From Prevotellaceae bacterium UBA4361 (GTDB lineage Bacteria; Bacteroidota; Bacteroidia; Bacteroidales; Bacteroidaceae): 11,673 bases of DNA. The number at the start of each line of letters is the position of its first letter. The first letter of the stretch is position 1. Of the stretch, positions 6,717 to 11,673 are shown piece after piece. Location of the stretch: assembly GCA_002393575.1 (NCBI GenBank), contig DGSN01000004.1:4591-16263 (forward strand), written 5' to 3'. The position numbers and the translations under genes are program-made. Under the pieces are notes generated by a model that saw only the letters and a list, made by a program, of their open reading frames with translations, was not told the DNA's origin and made no database searches.

Positions 6717-6770
6717 AAAAAAGAAAAGCGGAGTCAACATCTTCTTATCAGCTGCGTAAGGTTGGACTCC
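6717..6770 (-). terminator. Intrinsic-terminator-like hairpin at the end of the structured RNA
   Basis: On the minus strand GGAGTCCAAC (6770-6761) pairs with GTTGACTCC (6738-6730), nine base pairs with one bulged C. It is followed by GC and TTTTCTTTTTT (6727-6717). The 22-nt loop holds a further CTTA/TAAG pairing. This is the best intrinsic terminator in the window, and it stands 38 nt before the furthest-upstream start codon of the envelope operon. Confidence 0.65.
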
Positions 6771-6962
6771 TCGTAATACAGATAAGTAGAATGAACGACT
6801 CCACTTGGCTGTATTTCGCATTGATAACGAATACACACCAAGAAGAGCGTCTTTCTTCTTATTCCCATATTACTTTTGTAAGTGTCCAATTTACGCAGTA
6901 GGAATAAGCGAAATGCGCTTTCTTCAATATGTCTGCTAAATGCCAATTCTGGCACATTAGCA
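6717..6962 (-). ncRNA. Structured non-coding RNA or attenuator leader upstream of the envelope operon
   Basis: A promoter box (6973-6966) places transcription start at about 6962, exactly the first base of a hairpin (TGCTAA 6962-6957 with TTAGCA 6939-6934, and TGCCA 6954-6950 with TGGCA 6945-6941). Further helices are AAGCG/CGCTT (6906-6920), ggaataag/cttattcc (6901-6908 with 6858-6865), aagaaga/tcttctt (6840-6846 with 6854-6860) and cttgg..ccaag enclosing tgtatt..aataca (6804-6842). Several overlap and so exclude one another. It ends in a terminator hairpin plus T tract. A GTG-started 73-codon frame (6955-6734) and an ATG-started 32-residue frame (6957-6859) run through it but look non-protein. 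I cannot assign an Rfam family; a 6S-like or Bacteroidales-specific RNA and a riboswitch or attenuator are all open. Confidence 0.5.
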
Positions 6963-6965
6963 CGG

Positions 6966-6973
6966 CAAAAATA
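6966..6973 (-). promoter_or_regulatory. Bacteroidetes-type -7 promoter box for the structured RNA
   Basis: The minus strand reads TATTTTTG, a full match to the Bacteroidetes sigma-ABfr -7 consensus TAnnTTTG. No good TTTG -33 element is seen at the expected distance. The hairpin starting four bases downstream supports this as the start of the RNA. Confidence 0.55.
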
Positions 6974-7170
6974 CGCATTTTCTTGGAAAGACGCTCTATA
7001 AATGGTAAAAAAAATTCAAATAGTTTGAAAAAACATGCAAAGATGAGATTGTTGCTAAATACTAATCAAACATATTAGAGGATGCTGTTTTGGAAACCTA
7101 TCGTTGTAGGCGATAGTGAAATACGTGAAAAAAACTTGTTAAGAAAAGGTTGGGAATGATGGAATTTCAT
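6974..7170. other. Divergent intergenic stretch without a supported gene
   Basis: This AT-rich stretch separates the divergent structured RNA and the hydrolase gene. The only structure I see is a 6-bp hairpin (ctatcg 7098-7103 with cgatag 7111-7116). A 25-codon ATG frame beginning near 7082 has no support as a gene. Confidence 0.4.
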
Positions 7171-7178
7171 TAACTTTG
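7171..7178 (+). promoter_or_regulatory. Promoter of the secreted alpha/beta hydrolase gene
   Basis: TAACTTTG matches the TAnnTTTG -7 consensus in full. A GTTG at 7149-7152, 18 nt upstream, may serve as the -33 element (consensus TTTG, spacing usually 19-21). Transcription would begin near 7182-7185, giving a leader of about 25 nt before the ATG at 7211. Confidence 0.6.
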
Positions 7179-7210
7179 CGACGATATTTAATTATTCTTT
7201 CCTAACTAAT

Positions 7211-8383
7211 ATGAAACGATTGGTCAATGTGTTTTTCTGTTTGGCTCTATTCCTCTGCTCTCTTTCTTTGAATGCACAAAACAAAGAGAAGGTGCAGAAA
7301 CGGGAGAACTATGAGTTCTACAAAAACATGCCTGTGTATGCCGACAAGCTGATTGCCGACCTGCACTATCCTTTGGCATGGGGAAACAGCAAAATCAAGA
7401 ACTTCAAGAAGTGGAAGAAAGTGGCGAGAGAGAAAGTCTTCGAATGTATGCTTACGCCTCCGCCTCCAGCCAAGGGTGGCTACCAGATGAAAGTGCTGGC
7501 AGAGGAACAGCGGGATGGCTATAAGGCTCAGAAGATAGAGGTTCAGCTGTCAGAGTATTACCCCGTGAGGGCGTTGCTGCTCATTCCTGATGGCGACGGT
7601 CCGTTCCCAGCCGTGAATGCCCTGCACGATCATGGCGCACACCTTTTCATAGGTAAGGAAAAGATGATACGTCCCTTGGCTGAGAGTGCCGAAGTGATGG
7701 AGGATGCTGATGCCTGGGCAGCAAGCCTGTACGAAGGACAGTACGTAGGCGACTATCTTGCCAAGAACGGCTACGTGGTCTTTTCAGCCGATGCACCGAT
7801 GTGGGGAGAACGAGGAAGAGCAGAAGGAGTGAGCCGCACACACTACGACATGATTGCAGGCAACATGATGATGTACGGCGTTGACCTCTCGGCATACATG
7901 ACATACGACGACATCCGTGGCACTGAATTCCTGGCGACCCTGCCATGCGTAGATGCAGAGCGCATCGGCTGCATGGGTTGCTCCATGGGAGCCTATCGAG
8001 CCTGGATGCTCTCAGCCCTGAGCGACAGAATCAAAGTGGGAGCAGCAGTGTGCTGGATGGTGACATCAGACGTGCAGCTCACCACCAAATACGGACGCAG
8101 CGAGAACGGCGGATTTGCCAACTGCATTCCAGGCTTGCGCCGTTGGCTCGACTATCCCCACATCGCCTCATTGGCATGTCCCAAACCGATGCTTTTCATT
8201 AACGGAAAGCAAGACAAGCTGTTCCCCATCCCTGGCGTGGAAAAAGCCTTCGGCGTGATGCGCGACGTGTGGAAAAGTCAGGGAGCAGAAGAAAAACTCG
8301 ACACGGAACTATGGGACATTCCGCACAGCTGCGGAAAGGAAGCACAAAGGAAGGTGCTGGAGTTTTTCAAGAAACACCTTTAG
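7211..8383 (+). CDS. Secreted alpha/beta hydrolase (Abhydrolase_7-like), probable carbohydrate esterase
   Basis: Residues 1-22 are a signal peptide (MKRLVNVFFCLALFLCSLSL, then NAQ). The catalytic triad can be placed: nucleophile S258 in GCSMG (256-260), acid D335 in NGKQDKLFP, base H372 in DIPHSCG. The LLIPDGDGPFPAV and HDHGAH segments near 123-143 form the typical strand and oxyanion region, and an insert at about 145-215 probably shapes the substrate pocket. At 390 aa it fits the PF12715-type Bacteroidetes hydrolases related to dienelactone hydrolase and acetylxylan esterases; I also considered the CE19 pectin methylesterase group. The neighbourhood with a CE8 and a CE6-like enzyme favours an esterase acting on pectin or hemicellulose, but it has its own promoter and the envelope operon lies between them. 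Confidence 0.88.
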   Translation: MKRLVNVFFCLALFLCSLSLNAQNKEKVQKRENYEFYKNMPVYADKLIADLHYPLAWGNSKIKNFKKWKKVAREKVFECMLTPPPPAKGGYQMKVLAEEQRDGYKAQKIEVQLSEYYPVRALLLIPDGDGPFPAVNALHDHGAHLFIGKEKMIRPLAESAEVMEDADAWAASLYEGQYVGDYLAKNGYVVFSADAPMWGERGRAEGVSRTHYDMIAGNMMMYGVDLSAYMTYDDIRGTEFLATLPCVDAERIGCMGCSMGAYRAWMLSALSDRIKVGAAVCWMVTSDVQLTTKYGRSENGGFANCIPGLRRWLDYPHIASLACPKPMLFINGKQDKLFPIPGVEKAFGVMRDVWKSQGAEEKLDTELWDIPHSCGKEAQRKVLEFFKKHL

Positions 8384-8390
8384 GAATAAA

Positions 8391-8571
8391 AATGAAGAAT
8401 GAAGAATGTAGAATGAAGAACCTCAATTAAGTACAAAGTACAATTTACCAAGAACAATCAAGGATTTAAAGGATTTAAAGGATTTTCTATTACTACGTTG
8501 TTCCTTGTCCTTTGTTCTTTGTACTTCTCTTCACGCTTCACGTTAAACGCTAAACACTTCACGCAAAACAC
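8391..8571 (+). repeat. Intergenic heptamer arrays and shared module (copy B)
   Basis: The 193-nt gap between the hydrolase and the next gene is nearly all repeat. Positions 8391-8439 are phased heptamers, beginning with four aatgaag-type units. Positions 8460-8486 are three nonamers of type aaggattta. Positions 8457-8501 are related to the modules at 18-72 and 11628-11673; for example the 23 bases at 8479-8501 match 11651-11673 except at two positions. Positions 8495-8571 are eleven heptamers in unbroken phase, changing from tccttgt types to ttcacgc and taaacgc types. A 10-bp inverted repeat (aagtacaaag 8429-8438, ctttgtactt 8517-8526) links the two halves. No clear promoter box is present. 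Confidence 0.85.
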
Positions 8572-8576
8572 TAAAT

Positions 8577-9284
8577 ATGAAATGGAAGTTAACTGATTTT
8601 TGGGTACAGCTGCTTAGTTGTACGTTGGGTACCGTCATCGGTATCATACTGACTTTCGGCACCTCGGCATGGATAGAGCATCGAGAGCAACAGGAAACGG
8701 AGCGGACAGCAGCGTTGATGGTGATTCACAACCTCGAAGCCTTTTGTGACGACCTTGAGGACGAAATAGAGCATTTGCAAGCCGTGGATTCGCTTATCGC
8801 AAGCGTTCAGACGAAGAACGAGAAGCACCAAACCATCTCCGAAGACAGCTTGCTACAGTTTGTAAGCGGCATCCTCGACCGCAATTTCACCGTCATCGAC
8901 CAAACAGCAGAAAACATTTTCAGCAGCAATATCGAGACATGGAAAAGCATCAATAGCAGTGAATTCATCGAATTGGCTGGCAAGTGCTTTTCCGCCAAAC
9001 GACTGATGGTTAGGCTGCTGGAAGAACTCGACACGGAAAGGCATCGCCTCTACAACACCTATATGCAGACCGTGGTCTATGCCGACAAGCCTTCCGAGAC
9101 CATTCAAGAGACCGTGGCGAGGATGCTGTGTTCACCGGCATTCTGCGCCTTCATCAAACAGCAGCACGACTATTTGGCGGGCATGGAAGCTGGACTGACC
9201 ACCTTCCACGAGAAGATTGACAACTGCAAACGGCTGATGGAGGTCAACGACGACGAACTAAAGCAGTTCGGATACAACGAGTAA
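8577..9284 (+). CDS. Single-pass membrane protein with a helical soluble domain, unknown function
   Basis: One membrane segment lies at about residues 8-31 (FWVQLLSCTLGTVIGIILTF then GTSAW). It is followed by IEHREQQETERTAALMVIHN and a long, acidic, mostly helical domain to residue 235. The plan of an N-terminal anchor followed by an EHR-type charged helix resembles small Bacteroidetes membrane proteins of the DUF6090 type, but I do not claim membership. No catalytic motif is visible. The ATG at 8577 is chosen because the membrane segment follows directly; the heptamer array ends 5 nt before it, so its leader is entirely repeat sequence. It is convergent with the radical SAM gene downstream and shares no obvious role with the esterase upstream. 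Confidence 0.78.
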   Translation: MKWKLTDFWVQLLSCTLGTVIGIILTFGTSAWIEHREQQETERTAALMVIHNLEAFCDDLEDEIEHLQAVDSLIASVQTKNEKHQTISEDSLLQFVSGILDRNFTVIDQTAENIFSSNIETWKSINSSEFIELAGKCFSAKRLMVRLLEELDTERHRLYNTYMQTVVYADKPSETIQETVARMLCSPAFCAFIKQQHDYLAGMEAGLTTFHEKIDNCKRLMEVNDDELKQFGYNE

Positions 9285-9301
9285 AAAAGCGGAAGAGGCA
9301 C

Positions 9302-9393
9302 GAAATGAAGTGCTTCACTTTCTCAAATTAGTAATGAGTCATTTGGGATGTGTGATGAAATGCCCACTCCTCATTTCTAATTCACTTCATTTC
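9302..9393. terminator. Large imperfect inverted repeat between convergent genes
   Basis: Two pairs of arms nest here: gaaatgaagtg (9302-9312) with cacttcatttc (9383-9393), perfect over 11 bp, and aattagtaatgag (9326-9338) with ctcatttctaatt (9370-9382), 12 of 13 matching. On the left side the arms are separated by 13 extra bases; on the right they abut. It fills the gap between the membrane-protein gene and the convergent radical SAM gene and includes that gene's stop codon (9389-9387). A bidirectional terminator or 3'-end protecting stem is likely, though U tracts are poor. Confidence 0.5.
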
Positions 9394-11246
9394 TTGAAGA
9401 GTCTGTCAATCAGGTCTTGTCGGTGGATTCTTCGGAGTTCGTTGATGATTTTTTGGCGTTCGGCTGGTTTGTACCAAAAGAAGAATTGTCGCTGTGCGAG
9501 TTTGTCTTTTGGAGATTTTGCGGAAAAGACGGGCTGGAGGGTGTAGGGATGGAATCCTGTGTACCAACATTCTGTGCTCACGGTCATGGGAGTGGGTGTG
9601 AAGTCTTGCACTTGCTCCAGTTTGAAATCCAGGTTCTTGGTGATGACAGCCAGTTCTGCCATGTCTTCTTCGGTGCATCCTGGGTGGCTGCTGATGAAGT
9701 AAGGGATGAGTTGTTGGTTGAGGTGGTGCTCTTGGTTGATTTGGTCGAAGATGCGCTTGAAGTCATAGAACAGTTGGAATGAGGGCTTCCGCATGAGCTG
9801 TAGTACGCGGTCGGAGGTGTGTTCTGGTGCTATTTTCAGTCGGCCACTCACGTGCTTCACAATCAGTTCGCGGGTGTATTCGGCATTGACTTTGTTGGTT
9901 TTTGGATTGCCTGTGTCGTGCAGCAAGAGGTCGTAGCGCACACCGCTGCCGATGAAGCTCTTCTTGATGCCAGGGAGTGCATCGACGGAGCGATAGATGT
10001 CGAGTAGCTGGCGATGGTCGGTGTTGAGGTTCTTGCATACGTTGGGATGGATGCAGGACGGTCGTTTGCACTTGTGGCAGATGCTGAGGTCTTTTCCGTG
10101 CATGGCATACATGTTAGCGCTGGGTCCTCCGAGGTCGCTGAGGTATCCTTTGAAGTCGGGCATCTGGGTGATGGCTTTCACTTCTTTCAGGATGCTTTCC
10201 TTGCTGCGTGAGGTGATGAATTTTCCCTGGTGGGCTGATATGGTGCAGAAGGCGCAGCCTCCGAAGCAGCCTCGGTGCAGACAGACGGAGAACTTAATCA
10301 TTTCGTAGGCTGGAATTCGTTTCCCTTTGTATTTGGGGTGGGGAAGGCGTGTGTAGGGCAGGTCGAAAGAGCGGTCCAGTTCGTCTTGGGTCATGGGTTG
10401 GTAAGGTGGAAAGACCACTGCGTATTGTTGTCCTACTTTCTGCACGATGCGCTGTGCTTGGTATTTGTTGGATTCTTCTTCGATGTGTCGGAAGTTCTCT
10501 GCTTGAAAGAGCTTGTTCTTCAGGCATTCTTCGTGGGAATGAAGCACGATGTCGTCGCTCTTGATGCCTCCAGGGATTTCTTTTTCGGTGAGGAGGAGCA
10601 CGGTCTGCCGCTGTGGGTGGCGGAGCATGAGCTTGCGGAATGTGGTTGTGCTGATGTTGTCTAAGTGGTTGGAGTTGAGTTCGTCGGTGAGGAGGCGGAC
10701 TAAGGATGTCATAGGTTTTTCGCCCATGCCATAGACGAGGAGGTCGGCTCCGCAATCGCAGAGGATGCATCGCTTGAGTGAGTCGCTCCAATAGTCGTAG
10801 TGTGTGAGTCGTCGGAGGGAGGCTTCGATGCCGCCAATCACTACGGGTACGTCGGGGAAGAGTTGCTTGAGTATTCGGGTATAGACGATGGTGGGGTATT
10901 CGGGTCGCATGTCGTGCCTGCCGTCGGGGGAATAGGCGTCTTCGGAGCGTAGTCTTCGTGCTGCTGTGTATTTGTTGACCATCGAGTCCATGCATCCTGG
11001 GGCGATGCCGAAGAAGAGGCGTGGTGCTCCCAGTTTCTTGAAGTCGCGAAAATCTCCGTGCCAGTCGGGTTGGGGCACGATTGCCACGCGTAGTCCTTCT
11101 TGTTCGAGCAGTCGTCCTATGACTGCGGCTGCGAATGAGGGGTGGTCCACGTAGGCGTCTCCGCTGAAGAGTATCACGTCTAATGTGTCCCAGTGTCTCA
11201 GTTCTATTTCTTTCTTTGTGGTGGGTAGCCAGTCGGTGAGGTGCAT
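9387..11246 (-). CDS. ygiQ: YgiQ-family radical SAM protein
   Basis: The family is a conserved group of large radical SAM enzymes of unknown reaction. The cluster-binding motif CFGGCAFC (C327, C331, C334) follows HRG and is followed by TISAHQGKFITSRS, characteristic of YgiQ. Upstream are the N-terminal domain start LPTTKKEIELRHWD, GDAYVDHPSF near 29-38 and VIGGIEASLRRLTHYDYW at 136-153, both family hallmarks. A second cysteine group C390-x2-C393-x4-C398-x5-C404 (CHKCKRPSC) may bind another metal or cluster. At 619 aa it is a compact form; the E. coli protein is longer at the C-terminus. The ATG at 11246 is the natural start. The preceding gene on the same strand ends 64 nt upstream, so it may share a transcript with this one. 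Confidence 0.97.
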   Translation of the reverse strand: MHLTDWLPTTKKEIELRHWDTLDVILFSGDAYVDHPSFAAAVIGRLLEQEGLRVAIVPQPDWHGDFRDFKKLGAPRLFFGIAPGCMDSMVNKYTAARRLRSEDAYSPDGRHDMRPEYPTIVYTRILKQLFPDVPVVIGGIEASLRRLTHYDYWSDSLKRCILCDCGADLLVYGMGEKPMTSLVRLLTDELNSNHLDNISTTTFRKLMLRHPQRQTVLLLTEKEIPGGIKSDDIVLHSHEECLKNKLFQAENFRHIEEESNKYQAQRIVQKVGQQYAVVFPPYQPMTQDELDRSFDLPYTRLPHPKYKGKRIPAYEMIKFSVCLHRGCFGGCAFCTISAHQGKFITSRSKESILKEVKAITQMPDFKGYLSDLGGPSANMYAMHGKDLSICHKCKRPSCIHPNVCKNLNTDHRQLLDIYRSVDALPGIKKSFIGSGVRYDLLLHDTGNPKTNKVNAEYTRELIVKHVSGRLKIAPEHTSDRVLQLMRKPSFQLFYDFKRIFDQINQEHHLNQQLIPYFISSHPGCTEEDMAELAVITKNLDFKLEQVQDFTPTPMTVSTECWYTGFHPYTLQPVFSAKSPKDKLAQRQFFFWYKPAERQKIINELRRIHRQDLIDRLFKK

Positions 11247-11280
11247 GTTTTTAGTGAGTTAAAAAGACCATCTGGATAGC

Positions 11281-11315
11281 CATTTTAATGATTAAGTTTT
11301 AATTTTTAACTTACT
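11281..11315 (-). repeat. Heptamer array spanning the stop codon of the small gene
   Basis: Five phased heptamers of A-rich type (taaaact, taaaaat, taatcat and relatives, read on minus) run from 11315 to 11281 and include the TAA stop at 11313-11311. The arrangement mirrors the array at 2060-2108, which spans another stop codon. Confidence 0.65.
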
Positions 11316-11622
11316 GAAGATTTTCACTTACCCGTTGTTCGTTCCAACTGATGTAGAGCATGATGAGTTCTCGAAGTCCATAGACTTTCATGTTGTCGTG
11401 GTAGAGCACTTCGTAGCAAAGGTTGATGAGGTCTTTGCAATCGTCGTTTTGCATCACAAAACTGCGTACGTTCTGTTTCAGCTTTTCGAGTGTGCTTTCA
11501 TCCACAATGCCGTTGCTGGCTACGAGTCCATCGAACAATGAGTATTTCTCGATGGTTCGTAGGTTTTCTTCCGACACGTCGATGTGCCGTGTGCCTGAAG
11601 TGTTTGTTTGAATCTTGAACAT
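11311..11622 (-). CDS. Small cytoplasmic protein of unknown function upstream of ygiQ
   Basis: I do not recognise this 103-residue protein. It lacks a signal peptide or membrane segment and looks mostly helical: SEENLRTIEKYSLFDGLVAS, then STLEKLKQNVRSFV and a C-terminal YGLRELIMLYISWNEQ. The C-terminus (SENLQ) is encoded by DNA just outside the heptamer array that covers the stop. It sits on the same strand as ygiQ, 64 nt upstream, so they may form a two-gene transcript. Its leader contains the module shared with the start of the window, in the same orientation relative to the gene. An adaptor or regulatory role is possible, but nothing in the sequence shows it. Confidence 0.68.
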   Translation of the reverse strand: MFKIQTNTSGTRHIDVSEENLRTIEKYSLFDGLVASNGIVDESTLEKLKQNVRSFVMQNDDCKDLINLCYEVLYHDNMKVYGLRELIMLYISWNEQRVSENLQ

Positions 11623-11627
11623 ATATA

Positions 11628-11673
11628 AGTTTTTAATCAGGGATTTTTAAGGATTTTCGCTTACTACGTTGTT
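11628..11673 (-). repeat. Shared leader module (copy C), cut by the window end
   Basis: Read on the minus strand this is the same module as 18-72: an aacaacgt start, a gtaagcgaaaat block, atccttaaaa, then tccctgattaaaaact. It lacks 8 bases present in copy A. It lies directly upstream of the 103-aa gene, as copy A lies upstream of the pectinesterase. The array probably continues past the window edge. Confidence 0.8.

Noticed and set aside
6734..6955. 73-codon GTG-started frame on minus
   Set aside because: It uses a weak start inside a hairpin, its composition is unlike neighbouring proteins, and the sequence is better explained as a structured RNA with terminator.
7082..7159. 25-codon ATG frame upstream of the hydrolase
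   Set aside because: It has no ribosome-binding, promoter or composition support and lies partly in a hairpin and in the promoter region.
7647..7946. Reverse-strand and +1 frames inside the alpha/beta hydrolase
   Set aside because: The hydrolase has a full triad and signal peptide; the alternatives are low-complexity shadows.
8391..8571. Insertion sequence or transposon remnant
   Set aside because: There is no transposase frame, no terminal inverted repeats of usual length and no target duplication; the 10-bp inverted repeat is internal to repeat sequence.
10294..10995. 233-codon open frame on minus, and several 60-120-codon frames on plus, inside ygiQ
   Set aside because: These are shadows of the strongly supported ygiQ frame; the translated sequences are rich in Arg, His, Pro or Ser and show no domain pattern.
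9387..11246. Truncated ygiQ
   Set aside because: It is shorter than the E. coli protein, but the core and C-terminal helical end (RRIHRQDLIDRLFKK) look intact, and compact forms appear normal in Bacteroidetes.

Overview
The window reads as chromosomal DNA of a Bacteroidales gut-type bacterium, most likely Prevotellaceae (Prevotella/Segatella). The pointers are: no Shine-Dalgarno sequences before good starts; promoter -7 boxes of the Bacteroidetes form TAnnTTTG (6966-6973 on minus, 7171-7178 on plus); secreted proteins whose signal peptides end in AQ or SQ; and polysaccharide esterases typical of Bacteroidetes glycan utilisation. The genus is an inference from style, not from a marker gene.

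Layout. Positions 120-2071 (plus) hold a pectin methylesterase (CE8 type) and a GQSN-type SGNH/sialate-O-acetylesterase-like carbohydrate esterase, 17 nt apart. Positions 2173-6655 (minus) hold a tightly packed, AT-richer operon: a zinc-ribbon ORF, a DUF6175-like exported protein, a TPR/coiled-coil exported protein, a FlgT/LPP20-like exported protein, a single-TM protein and a small exported protein. All gaps from 6470 down to 2173 are 8 nt or less, or overlaps. In front of this operon, on the same strand, lies a roughly 246-nt structured RNA (about 6962 to 6717) with a good promoter box, a 5' hairpin exactly where transcription should begin, and an intrinsic-terminator-like end. It is either a free-standing RNA or a terminator-controlled leader of the operon. 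Positions 7211-8383 (plus) hold a secreted alpha/beta hydrolase. Positions 8577-9284 (plus) hold a single-TM protein. Positions 9387-11246 (minus) hold a YgiQ-family radical SAM protein, preceded at 11311-11622 by a small unknown gene.

Working together. The three secreted esterases look like de-esterification tools for pectin and acetylated plant glycans, but no lyase, glycoside hydrolase or SusC/SusD pair is in view. The minus-strand operon looks like an uncharacterised cell-envelope system: several of its products are exported and two resemble the FlgT/CsgG-like accessory fold.

Two features stand out. First, almost every gene boundary outside the envelope operon carries strictly 7-nt-phased, non-identical heptamer arrays, some running through stop and start codons; one supplies the N-terminus of the second esterase. 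A longer module is shared by positions 18-72, 8457-8501 and 11628-11673. Second, the zinc-ribbon ORF and the DUF6175-like ORF are in -1 relative frames, joined at an in-phase A_AAA_AAA heptamer (6527-6521). This is either programmed frameshifting, a homopolymer indel or a sequencing error.
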